In this document: piece after piece, positions 49,580-57,907 of the stretch
Numbering within the stretch: the first letter of the stretch is position 1
Layout of the letters: each line of letters starts with the position of its first letter
From: Polyangium fumosum
GTDB taxonomy: Bacteria > Myxococcota_A > Polyangia > Polyangiales > Polyangiaceae
Assembly (NCBI RefSeq): GCF_005144585.1
Contig: NZ_SSMQ01000033.1
Coordinates: forward strand, 62,001-126,000
Length of the DNA stretch: 64,000 nt
Reading direction: 5' to 3'
The notes under the pieces: model-generated
Databases searched by the model: none
What the model saw: only the letters and a program-made list of their open reading frames with translations
What the model was told of the DNA's origin: nothing
Position numbers and translations under genes: made by a program

Positions 49580-50338
49580 TCAGGCCTTCGGCGGCACGTC
49601 CTCGAACGGAAGACACCGAAACATCTCGACGGCGATTGTTCCCTCGCCCGGCCTGCGCTCGATCGCGGTCGCCACGCGGTGCCGTCCGCCGAGCGAGGTG
49701 AGCGAGAACTGCCAGCGCGACGGGTCGTCCCGGAGCTCGGGCTCGAAGCTGATTCGAATGGGGCCGCCCTCGTCGAGGTGATACGAAAAATGATCGAGCG
49801 GGATGGCGAGGCCCATGCCGCGCGCCTTGATGTAGGCCTCCTTGAGCGTCCAGTAATCGAAGAATCGATCCCGTTGACGATGCGCGGGCAGCCGGCGTAA
49901 CGAGGCGGACTCGAACGGGGAGAAGAAGCGGTCGGCGATGCTCACGGTCTCGCCGCGCCGGTGGGTGTCCTCGACGTCGAGGCCGACCTCGCGGCCCTGC
50001 GCGACGAGGCAAGCGACGAGGCCACGCGTGTTCGAGAGGTTGAAGCGGAGCCGCGGCGCGCCCTTCGGCCCCGCGACCTCCGGGCGGCCGTGGCCGTTGC
50101 GCACGAAGACCCAGTCGCGCGGGAGGACGGGCGAATATGCGCTGAGCACGGCGCGGACGAGCGCGCGCGTGACGAGGTATTCGTGCCGGCCCTCGAGGAA
50201 CCGAAAACGCGCCTGCTGCCGGGCCTCCTCGGGGGACATGACAGAATGGTAGGCCGCGCGCAGGTACCAGTCGTCGACCGCGTCGGGATCGACGTACCAG
50301 AGGTGCGCGGCGCCCGGCGGCAAGGAAAGGAGGCTCAA
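49580..50338 (-). CDS. 4'-phosphopantetheinyl transferase (Sfp type)
   Basis: 252 residues. Transfers the phosphopantetheine arm of CoA to carrier proteins of PKS/NRPS or fatty-acid synthesis. Motifs: RFNLSNTRGLVACLVA (CoA-binding part), GLDVEDTHR (magnesium ligand Asp/Glu) and FDYWTLKEAYIKARGMGL (WxxKEA signature). TTG start at 50338, overlapping the upstream phosphoesterase stop (TTGA), is preferred since the longer open frame lacks coding character. A natural-product producer needs such an enzyme. Confidence 0.9.
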   Translation of the reverse strand: MSLLSLPPGAAHLWYVDPDAVDDWYLRAAYHSVMSPEEARQQARFRFLEGRHEYLVTRALVRAVLSAYSPVLPRDWVFVRNGHGRPEVAGPKGAPRLRFNLSNTRGLVACLVAQGREVGLDVEDTHRRGETVSIADRFFSPFESASLRRLPAHRQRDRFFDYWTLKEAYIKARGMGLAIPLDHFSYHLDEGGPIRISFEPELRDDPSRWQFSLTSLGGRHRVATAIERRPGEGTIAVEMFRCLPFEDVPPKA

Positions 50339-51165
50339 AGCGTGGGCTCCGGCGTCGGGAGGATCTGCTTCACGTAGGTGTCGATCAAGCGGTCGCTCCG
50401 GCGCTCGCGCGGGTATCCGAACGAGACCTCCTCGAAGCGGACGCCGTCGACGTGCACCGTCCTCCGGACGTGCAAATGCCCCTGCACGACGACACGTGCG
50501 TCGAAGCGGACGTGCCAATCCGTGGTTTTTCGCGTGCCGCACCAAGGCGAGAAGCGCGGCACGCGCGGCAAGAACACGAGATCCTGGCGCAGCGGGAAAT
50601 GGTTGATGAGCACCTTCGGCATCGCGGGCGCGGCGCGCAGGCGCGCCTCGGTCTCGGCCACGCGCGCGTGGCACCACGCGGGGCGGCTCGGAAACGGCGC
50701 GGGATCGAGGAAGAACTCGTCCGCTGCGGCGATGCCCTGCTCCGCGGCCCAGTCGACGGCCTCGTGCACGGGCACGTGATCCGGGCGGAACGTGTAATCG
50801 TAGAGCAGGAACATGGGCACGAGGAGGTGCGGCCCGCCTTCGCCCTCCCACACGGGATACGGATCCTCCGGCGTGAGCACGCCCCGCTCGCGGCAGAGCT
50901 CGACGTACCGCGTATACCGCGCCGCGCCGCGTGGCTCGCTCGGCGGCGCGTGGGGATCGACGTAGAGCTCGTGGTTGCCCGGCACCCACACGAGCTTGCG
51001 GAACCGCGGCGCGAGTGTATCCAGCACGAATCGTACGTGCTCGAACGTCTCGCCGAGATCTCCGCCGAGGATGAGCCAATCGTCGGGCCGCGCGCCGAGG
51101 GACGCGACGGCGGCTCGATTGTCGGGAAATCCGACGTGCAAATCGCTGATGGCGAGGAGCTTCAT
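50335..51165 (-). CDS. Calcineurin-like metallophosphoesterase
   Basis: 276 residues. Metal-binding motifs of the fold: SDLHVG (D-x-H), GGDLGE, PGNHEL (GNHE) and VVQGHLHVRR (GHxH); an INHFP His between. Substrate unknown. Overlaps the phosphopantetheinyl transferase by 4 bases. The same pairing is known in actinomycetes, where the two genes are adjacent, which suggests a linked function in carrier-protein priming. Confidence 0.92.
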   Translation of the reverse strand: MKLLAISDLHVGFPDNRAAVASLGARPDDWLILGGDLGETFEHVRFVLDTLAPRFRKLVWVPGNHELYVDPHAPPSEPRGAARYTRYVELCRERGVLTPEDPYPVWEGEGGPHLLVPMFLLYDYTFRPDHVPVHEAVDWAAEQGIAAADEFFLDPAPFPSRPAWCHARVAETEARLRAAPAMPKVLINHFPLRQDLVFLPRVPRFSPWCGTRKTTDWHVRFDARVVVQGHLHVRRTVHVDGVRFEEVSFGYPRERRSDRLIDTYVKQILPTPEPTL

Positions 51166-51186
51166 GAGATCAGACGCGCGCGCACT

Positions 51187-53112
51187 CTACACGGGGTCGC
51201 GCCGCGCGCCAGCCGTCTCCGCCGCGCCGCTCGGCTTCGAGGCCCCGAGGACGAGCGCGGCCGTGACGAGGGTGCCGATCGTGCTGATCGCGCCCGTCGC
51301 CCAGGGGACGTAGAGCGAGAGCAGGCCACCCGCGAGCTGGATCGCCGCGGGCCAGAGGAGCACGAGCGTGCTGTTGATCGCGGTGACCACGAGGCAGGAG
51401 CCGATGATGAGCTGCCCCATCGCGCCCGAGGTCCAGACGTGCTCGCCACGAACGTAGGAGAGCACGTCATGCAAGGCATTCAGGGCGAAGGAGGCCGTGA
51501 CCGTGAAGAGCAGCCGGCGGTTGAAGAGGTTCGTGAGCAGCCGCTTGCGACCGAAAAACAGGCCAGCGAGGAAAAGCGAGAGGATCACGGCATCGAAGAC
51601 GAGGACGTCGGCCCAGGGCGAGGGGCGACGTGTGCTCGCCTCGCGGATCGAGAGGGCGCCCATCGCGACCGCGCCGGTCACGACCACGGCGCTGACGAAG
51701 AGCGTCCGCGGGCCCCGGCCCACGCTGGAATCCATCTCCTTGACCATCTCCGCGGCCTTCCGTGCGAGCCGCCGGCGCTCTTCGAGGTTCCCCTCCAGCG
51801 CGGCGACGCGCGCTTCGAGCGTGGCGTGCTCCCCTTCCATTCGCTCGAGCAGGGCGCGGGCATTCGCGGGGTTCTCCAGGACGATTTCGCGCTCGACGAG
51901 GAGCGCGAGGCTCCGCGTGAGGCCCTCCCTGGCGAGCGTGCTCTCGGGCCATTCGCGCAGGGCCTGCAAGAAGCCAAAGCGGCATTCGCTGAGCCCGCCC
52001 AGGATCTCCGCGCTGGCCACGAGCTCGGGCCCGCCCTTGTGGATGGCCTCCTCCAGCGCCGCGAGGCGCTCGCGCGCCGCGTTCGTGATGCCGAGCGAGG
52101 AGCGATGACGTAAAAAGTCGGCCACGCGCTCGCGAAACGCCGCGGCGCTCGGGGGGCGCTCGTCCCGAGCGCGCGACATGGCGGCATTGCAGAGCGCGAC
52201 GAGCTCGTCCGGGGCCTCGGGCGGGTAGTCTTGCGGCGCCGCCGCGCTCGCCGAGAGGAGCGCGTCGTAGAGGCTCGGCCGCGCGTGCGGCGGGCTGCCC
52301 GTGAGGATCTCGTGGAGCGTCGCGCCGAGCAGGTAGACGTCGGTCCGCGCGTCGATTTCGTGGGGCTCGCCGCAGGCCATCTCCGGGGCCATGTAGGCCG
52401 GTGTCCCGACGAGCGGCTCGGCCTCCCGGCCCGGCGTCGGATCGATCCTCCGCGCCACGCCCCAATCGAGCAGGTACACCTCGCCGAATTCGCCGACCAT
52501 CACGTTGTCGGGCTTCATGTCCCGGTGGACGATCCCGCGGGTATGGGCGAAGTGCAATGCATTGCAGACCTGCATCAGGATGTCGAGGTGCGCGACGAGG
52601 CGCGCTCCGGCGCCGAAGCTCGCGCGCTCCCAGAACACGTGGCTCGGATCCGCGATCAGATCACTCCACGAGACGCCCTCGATCCGCTTGATGACCAGAA
52701 TCGGCCGCCCGGTCTCGTCGAGCCCGAGCGCGTGGACCGGCACGATGTTCGGGTGTTCGAGCGCGCCGGCGACCTGGCCTTCGCGAATGATCGCCAGCGA
52801 CGCGCTCCGGGGGGCGTCGTCGTGCGGGATTTTTACGGCGACATGGCGATCGAGCGAGCGCTGATGGGCGAGGTAGACGGCCCCCATGCCGCCTTGCCCG
52901 AGTTGCCGCACGAGGGTGAGGTCGACGCCCGGCGAGGAGAGCACGGGCGGCTTGCCCTCGATCGCCCCGGTCGAGAGCGACAGGCGCGGCAGCACCGGGG
53001 GCTCGGCGTCCCCGGGCCGGCTCCGCGGCGGCGCTGCGCCCACGGTCGTGGCGCCGAGGGCGTCCGCCGGGAGGTCTTCCACGCGGATCGTGTCGGAGAT
53101 GGTCCATTCCAT
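51187..53112 (-). CDS. Eukaryote-type Ser/Thr protein kinase with C-terminal membrane domain
   Basis: 641 residues. Kinase core: LGQGGMGAVYLA (P-loop), VAVK (Lys94), HRDMKPDN (catalytic loop, HRD 196-198), metal loop DWG (216-218) in place of DFG, and GTPAYMAPE. N-terminal ATTVGAAPP motif is similar to short Thr-Val-Gly motifs seen in other myxobacterial proteins. A coiled coil (RVAALEGNLEERRRLARK) is followed by about five hydrophobic helices. Likely a membrane-bound signalling kinase. Divergent from the GH172 lipoprotein. Confidence 0.93.
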   Translation of the reverse strand: MEWTISDTIRVEDLPADALGATTVGAAPPRSRPGDAEPPVLPRLSLSTGAIEGKPPVLSSPGVDLTLVRQLGQGGMGAVYLAHQRSLDRHVAVKIPHDDAPRSASLAIIREGQVAGALEHPNIVPVHALGLDETGRPILVIKRIEGVSWSDLIADPSHVFWERASFGAGARLVAHLDILMQVCNALHFAHTRGIVHRDMKPDNVMVGEFGEVYLLDWGVARRIDPTPGREAEPLVGTPAYMAPEMACGEPHEIDARTDVYLLGATLHEILTGSPPHARPSLYDALLSASAAAPQDYPPEAPDELVALCNAAMSRARDERPPSAAAFRERVADFLRHRSSLGITNAARERLAALEEAIHKGGPELVASAEILGGLSECRFGFLQALREWPESTLAREGLTRSLALLVEREIVLENPANARALLERMEGEHATLEARVAALEGNLEERRRLARKAAEMVKEMDSSVGRGPRTLFVSAVVVTGAVAMGALSIREASTRRPSPWADVLVFDAVILSLFLAGLFFGRKRLLTNLFNRRLLFTVTASFALNALHDVLSYVRGEHVWTSGAMGQLIIGSCLVVTAINSTLVLLWPAAIQLAGGLLSLYVPWATGAISTIGTLVTAALVLGASKPSGAAETAGARRDPV

Positions 53113-53235
53113 TGCGCGCTCGAAGGATGCCCCATCCCTGCCGCCCGGAGAAGTGCGGGTTCCGACTTTTTACCTGTGTCGCGCACGAAAAAGAGGCTCG
53201 CCTCCGGCGTGGCATCGGAACACATTGCACGGACG

Positions 53236-54888
53236 ATGGGCCGCACGATCCACCGCGCACGCACCCTCCTTTTCGTTCTTGCCGTCGCTTCCGTCGCCGG
53301 TTGCAGCGACGATCCGCGCCCCTTGGTGCCGGCCCCGCCGCCGGGCACGCGCGAAGAGCTCGCGGACGAGGCCGCGCTCGAGGCGCTCGCGGATTTCGGG
53401 GCATTGCCCGTCCTGGGCGAGGATCGATACGTCCAGACGGGGAGCCAGGATCGCCTGAGCGGCGCGCCCGCGCCGGCCGATTTCGTGGAGCGCGGAAACC
53501 GCGACATGAACCATTTCGTGTGCCGCGGCCGCGAGGCCTCCATCAGCGAGAACCAGCTCATCCCGCCGATTTACGACGAGGACGCGTGCCCCGAGCCGTA
53601 CGTGCGGGGCGTCGTGCTCTCGCGGTTCTCGGGCTCGGGGTACCTCGCGCGGCTCTGGCTCACGGCGAGCTCGCTCCGGAACGGGCTCGTCGCGAACGAC
53701 GAGGTGCTGCGGATCTGGGTCGACGACGAGGCGAACCCCGTCGTGGAGGAGCTGCTCGCCGACGTGATCGACGGCAAGGCGGGGGAGATGTTCGCGCCGC
53801 CGTTCGGGGACGGGCCGGGCAACCACCTCGCGTGGTATTACCCCGTGGTCTTCGCCAAGAAAATTGTGATTGCCCTGGATGGGCTGGGACCGCTGGAATA
53901 TTATTATCACCAGGCAGGCGCGGTCCTCTCCCCGGAGGCCGCGCCGCGCAAAGCGGCCGCGGCGCGCCTCGCCGCGCGGGATCAGGCGATCGCGGTGCTC
54001 TCGTCCACGGCGGAGGGGGCGATCCCGGGCGAGCCGCTCGTGGCGCCGGGGGCCCTGACGATCGAGCCGGGGCAAACGACCTCGCTGGCCGAGATTTCAG
54101 GGCCCGCCACCATTCACCATTTGTCCGTCGAGGTCGCCGAGGCGCAGCTCGCCGCGCTCCGCGACGTCACCTTGTCCGTCCGCTGGGACGACGACGCGGC
54201 GCCGGCCCTCTCGTTGCCCTTCTCGGATCTCTTCGCGGCGACGCTGGATCCGCCGGAAAATGCGAGCCTCGTGCTCGCGGGGTCGAAGGACGGGGGCACG
54301 GTCCGCCTGGCCTTGCGGCTCCCGATGCCGTTCCAGAAGGCGGCGGTCTTCTCGGCGACGAGCGCGGCGGCGGCGCCCGTCGAGCTCTTCCTCTCGATCC
54401 GCGGCGAAAAGGCTGTCCCGAGCGAGGCTTTCGGGCGCCTCCACGTCGTCCGCAACGAGACCGTGGCGCCTGCGCCGGGGCTCGAACATCCGCTCGCGAG
54501 CGTGACGGGCCGCGGGCGCTGGGCCGGGACGTGCTTGATGCTGGAGGGCCGCGGGATCGGCGACGGCAGCCTCTTCGACGAGCCGCTCAACTTCCTGGAA
54601 GGCGACGAGCGCGCCGTGCTCGATGGCGTGACGTCCGTCGTCGGGACGGGCACCGAGGATTACCTGAACGGCGCCTTCTACTTCGAGGCTGGCCCCCACG
54701 CCTCGCCGTTCGCGCAATGGTGGGGCACCGTGGTCACGCCACCCTCCGCGCGCACGAGCGCGTGCCGGTTCCACGTCCTGACAGACAGGATCGACTTCCA
54801 GAAGAGCGCGGAGATTGCCCTGGAGATCGGTCCGGGCCTCCCGGAGACGCTCGAGCGGTACCGGAGCGTGACGTTCCTTTATCGGTGA
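53236..54888 (+). CDS. DUF2961 (glycoside hydrolase family 172-type) lipoprotein
   Basis: 550 residues. Signal peptide RTLLFVLAVASVAGC with lipobox. DUF2961 jelly-roll repeats: LARLWLTASSLRNG, RIWVDDEANPVVE, and the C-terminal GVTSVVGTGTEDYLNGAFYF, the key GTEDY block of GH172 enzymes (alpha-D-fructofuranosidase/arabinofuranosidase family). Likely an outer-surface glycan hydrolase; the substrate is not clear from sequence. Start ATG 53236 is preferred; upstream frame lacks coding signal. Confidence 0.88.
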   Translation: MGRTIHRARTLLFVLAVASVAGCSDDPRPLVPAPPPGTREELADEAALEALADFGALPVLGEDRYVQTGSQDRLSGAPAPADFVERGNRDMNHFVCRGREASISENQLIPPIYDEDACPEPYVRGVVLSRFSGSGYLARLWLTASSLRNGLVANDEVLRIWVDDEANPVVEELLADVIDGKAGEMFAPPFGDGPGNHLAWYYPVVFAKKIVIALDGLGPLEYYYHQAGAVLSPEAAPRKAAAARLAARDQAIAVLSSTAEGAIPGEPLVAPGALTIEPGQTTSLAEISGPATIHHLSVEVAEAQLAALRDVTLSVRWDDDAAPALSLPFSDLFAATLDPPENASLVLAGSKDGGTVRLALRLPMPFQKAAVFSATSAAAAPVELFLSIRGEKAVPSEAFGRLHVVRNETVAPAPGLEHPLASVTGRGRWAGTCLMLEGRGIGDGSLFDEPLNFLEGDERAVLDGVTSVVGTGTEDYLNGAFYFEAGPHASPFAQWWGTVVTPPSARTSACRFHVLTDRIDFQKSAEIALEIGPGLPETLERYRSVTFLYR

Positions 54889-55535
54889 ACCGCGGCGCGG
54901 CGCGGCGAACACGTGCCCTTGGGGGTCGACGGCGCGTGTTCGGCGGCGCGACAGGTGCCCGTGGCGGGTGACCGACCGTGGGGCGCTGCCCGCCTCCTGA
55001 CGTGGGCCTGGGCTCCCGCTGGTCTGCCCCCGCGACAAGCCCCCTCGATGGCGGAAGGTGCGTGTTCGGCAGCTCGACAAGGACCCTCTGCTGCCGCCGG
55101 TCCGTGTCTTCGCACTCGACCTTCCCCCTGGGAACACGCATCCCACGTGTTCGGCGGCAGGACATGGCCCCTCTCGCACCGACGAACCTTGTTCGGCTGG
55201 CCCCCGATGTCCCACGGGCGGCGAGGTGGCTTGTCGCGACGTTGAACAGACGAGGACGAGAACCGATGTCGCCTGTCGAGCATGCCGAGACGCAACGGCC
55301 GCGGATCGCCGCTCGGGTAGAGGCCGACGACGGACACCGTCAGCGCTAGAACCCCCCGCGCCGCGGCCTCGACGGGCAACATCGCCGCCGGTCTTGCCTT
55401 GGCCGTTCGATGAACTGCGCATGGCGCGGTTCATCGACCCTGGGTCCAGCGCCTCGCTGGTCCGGGTCCCGGGGCGGACAGCCCCGGGTGGGGCCTGGGG
55501 CAACGCCCCAGCTCCGCGCCTCCCGAGGATAGCCC
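54889..55535. other. 647-bp intergenic region with degenerate repeats and hairpins
   Basis: No credible gene. Imperfect copies of GTGTTCGGCGGC-NCGACA-NGG occur near 54935, 55061, 55146 and 55190, plus a reversed GCGAACACGTGCCC near 54906. At the right end lie two perfect GC hairpins (separate entry). Open frames here (Arg/Pro/Ala-rich, with AAEHAPS echoes) derive from the repeats. Confidence 0.55.
55468..55511 (-). terminator. Two tandem GC hairpins after the PI-PLC-like gene
   Basis: CCCGGGGC-5 nt-GCCCCGGG (55468-55488) and CTGGGGC-AAC-GCCCCAG (55495-55511). Both stems are perfect. They sit 25 bases beyond the minus-strand stop. No U-tract. The pair resembles REP-like elements common in myxobacterial intergenic DNA. 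Confidence 0.55.
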
Positions 55536-56582
55536 TCACGGCTTCATGAACGCGGGATCTTCGATCGCTTCGGACGTGCACTCCGCGGGCGCTGTCACCG
55601 GATTGCAGCGTGCGGGGGTGCCGCCTTTGATGTCCACGTGATAGGTGGAGCCGTCGATCGGCGCGGGGTAATCGGTCGTGATGAAATGTGCGGCGCTGGC
55701 GAGGGCGGCGTCTCGTAGGGCTGTTTCGCCGGCGAGGGCTGCGTCGAGGTCGATTTCGGCGCGTGTGCGGACGAGCATGTTTGCGGCTGCGGCTTCGTCG
55801 ATGAGCACCTTTGTCACGGTGGGGTCGTCGTAGAGGGTCCAGGCGGCGTGGGGATCGGTGGGGACGGTGCGGGTGAAGGCGAGCCGGCCTGCGAGGCTCG
55901 TCCCTCCGCGGGAATAGGCTGTGCCGAATCCGTCGTTCAGGTTGTACATCGTGAAGATCACGCGGCCGCGTAGCTTGCCGAGCGTTGGCCAGCCCTCGGT
56001 TTTTACGGCTTCGCCGAGTGTCGCGTGATCGCCTTGCACCTCGTCGGGCGTCACGATTCGCTTTTGGGGCCACACGCCGAGGATGACCTCGTGCAGGGTG
56101 CCGAAAGAGGCTTCGATGGTGTCGGCGCTGGGCGCGAGGTCCTTGAGGTCGAGCAGGATTGTGAAGGGCAGGTGGGCTGGATGGGCGTCGGACCAGCGCT
56201 TCATGACGCCGAGGCATTCTTGGAATGTCGCGCAGGTGCTCCCTTCGTCGAGGAAGGGCACGTGGGCGACCTTGTAGTCGCCGAGCGCCTCGTCGTAACG
56301 GAGGTCGAGCTCGACGCTGCGGACGCCTTGCTCGGCGAGCTGCACGTCGAGTGGCGCGTGGTCCACGGCGTACTCGGGCCCCGAGAGATCGGGGTTCGCC
56401 ACGTGGAAGCTGTTGTGCGTGGCCTTTGCTTGCACGTGGTGGAGGCGCAGGACGTCGTCGAGCGGATATGCGAACGACGGCTTCGTGAGGGCGCTGCCGC
56501 CCTGATCTTCCGTGCCGCCGCACGCGCTGAGGGAGAAGGCCAGCGAAAGCAGGGATAAGCCGAGCGAAAGGCGAGAATGCAT
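55536..56582 (-). CDS. Calcium-dependent PI-PLC-like phosphodiesterase lipoprotein
   Basis: 348 residues. Lipoprotein signal MHSRLSLGLSLLSLAFSLSAC. The phosphatidylinositol-phospholipase C-like TIM barrel shows HHVQAKATHNSFH (catalytic His), SVELDLRYDE, YKVAHVPFLDEGSTCATFQECL and FTILLDLKD (second His is absent in this strand, but the acidic D/E residues are kept), and HFITTDYP at the C-terminus. This matches the Ca2+-dependent PI-specific phospholipase C1-like family. Outer-membrane or secreted lipid hydrolase. Ends 25 bases before two hairpins. Confidence 0.85.
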   Translation of the reverse strand: MHSRLSLGLSLLSLAFSLSACGGTEDQGGSALTKPSFAYPLDDVLRLHHVQAKATHNSFHVANPDLSGPEYAVDHAPLDVQLAEQGVRSVELDLRYDEALGDYKVAHVPFLDEGSTCATFQECLGVMKRWSDAHPAHLPFTILLDLKDLAPSADTIEASFGTLHEVILGVWPQKRIVTPDEVQGDHATLGEAVKTEGWPTLGKLRGRVIFTMYNLNDGFGTAYSRGGTSLAGRLAFTRTVPTDPHAAWTLYDDPTVTKVLIDEAAAANMLVRTRAEIDLDAALAGETALRDAALASAAHFITTDYPAPIDGSTYHVDIKGGTPARCNPVTAPAECTSEAIEDPAFMKP

Positions 56583-56740
56583 GATCCTGGTATGACAGCT
56601 CCTCCGGCGGGGATCGTCAAGGCCTGGAGAATGGGTCCGCGGGGGGAAATGCACCGAGCACGGCGGAGACATGCCGTGCGGACGAGCAAGAGCACGGCCG
56701 AAGGGCTGGTCCGCTCGATCGGTGGGGGGACGGAATGGGT

Positions 56741-56868
56741 TAGCAGCCTGTGGAATTATCGTCGCGAGCGCCCCGAAGCTAGGGCGACGGAGCGAGGAAT
56801 CCTGAAGGATTTCGAGCGATGTCGACCGACGATTCGGGGCGCGCAGCAGATAAGTCCACAGGCTGCTA
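56741..56868. mobile_element. 128-bp palindromic MITE-like element
   Basis: Terminal inverted repeats TAGCAGCCTGTGGA (56741-56754) and TCCACAGGCTGCTA (56855-56868) are perfect over 14 bases and extend to about 20 with one mismatch. Inside, GCGCCCCGAA near 56768 pairs with TTCGGGGCGC near 56833, and AATCCTGAAGGATT forms the loop centre, so the whole element can fold into one long hairpin. No coding capacity. Looks non-autonomous. Its right end supplies the stop codon of proC (TAG). Confidence 0.8.
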
Positions 56869-57720
56869 GCGGCGGAGCTTTTTGGCCATCTGCTCGCCGA
56901 GCTCGATGGCGCGGTTCGTGGCGGCTTCGACGGCGTCGATGAGCGTGCGGCGCAGGCCGCCGGCTTCGAGCGTGTGCAGGCCGGCGATGGCCGTGCCGCC
57001 GGGGCTCGTGACCATGTCCTTGAGCCTGCCCGGGTGTTCGCCTGTTTCGAGCTGGAGCTTGGCGGCGCCGTAGACGGTCTGCGCGGCGAGCAGGAGCGCG
57101 GTGTCGCGGCCGAGGCCGACCTTCACGCCGCCGTCCGCGAGGGCCTCGATCATCAGCATCACGTAGGCGGGGCCGCTGCCCGAGAGGCCTGTGACGGCGT
57201 CGATCAGCGTTTCGTCGAGCACCACGCAGCGGCCGACGGCCTCGAAGAGCGCGCGGGCGACCTCGAGGTCGTCTTTCGTGGCGTGCGAGCCGGGCGCGAT
57301 CGCCGTGGCGCCTGCGAGCGCGATCGCCGCGGTGTTCGGCATCGAGCGAATGACGCGCGCGCGGTCGGGGAGGCGCGCCTCGATGGCCTCGATCGGCACG
57401 CCGGCGGCGACGGAGATGACGACGTCGCCCTCGTTCAGGCCGGCGGCGACGGCGCCGAGGATGCGGTCGACGATCTGCGGCTTCACGGCGATGACGACGA
57501 CGTCGGCCCAGCGGACGAGGCCCTCGTTGTCGTCCGTGGTCTCGATTCCGTAGGTCTGGCGCAGCTCGGCGAGCCGCTGCTCCTTCAGATCGCTCGCCCG
57601 GATCTGGGCGGCCGTGACCGTGGCCGAATGCAGGAGCCCTCGGATGAGCGCGGACGCCATGCTCCCGCCGCCCACAAATCCGATTCGCCGCCCTTCCATG
57701 CGCTTGCGCAGATCGTTCAT
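56866..57720 (-). CDS. proC: Pyrroline-5-carboxylate reductase
   Basis: 284 residues. Last step of proline synthesis (P5C + NAD(P)H to proline). N-terminal Rossmann motif IGFVGGGSMASALIRGLL, then VVVIAVKPQ, VISVAAGVP, IRSMPNTAA and the signature LSGSGPAYVMLMIEALADGGVKVGL with DMVTSPGGTAIAG at the end. ATG 57720 fits the family start. Stop codon TAG lies within the terminal repeat of the MITE-like element, so the C-terminus (QMAKKLRR) may have been truncated or replaced by the insertion. Divergent from degP. Confidence 0.95.
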   Translation of the reverse strand: MNDLRKRMEGRRIGFVGGGSMASALIRGLLHSATVTAAQIRASDLKEQRLAELRQTYGIETTDDNEGLVRWADVVVIAVKPQIVDRILGAVAAGLNEGDVVISVAAGVPIEAIEARLPDRARVIRSMPNTAAIALAGATAIAPGSHATKDDLEVARALFEAVGRCVVLDETLIDAVTGLSGSGPAYVMLMIEALADGGVKVGLGRDTALLLAAQTVYGAAKLQLETGEHPGRLKDMVTSPGGTAIAGLHTLEAGGLRRTLIDAVEAATNRAIELGEQMAKKLRR

Positions 57721-57826
57721 CGTGTCCCTTCCGGCGACGCACCCTACCAGAGCGCTCCGGCAGGGGACAGCGGATCCGGGAGAGGCGCGATCGTCCAAAC
57801 CGCATGACGAGGGGTTGCGCGACGGG

Positions 57827-57838
57827 GTATCGCGATAC
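57827..57838. promoter_or_regulatory. 12-bp perfect palindrome in the proC-degP divergent region
   Basis: GTATCGCGATAC is a perfect 12-bp palindrome, about 70 bases before degP and 107 before proC. Operator-like; the binding protein is unknown. Confidence 0.4.
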
Positions 57839-57907
57839 ATCCGTTAGGCTCGGAATGAAGTGGAGCCTCGGCTGGTTCGCTCGCCCGGAGGTTCGAGGGG
57901 AGAATTC

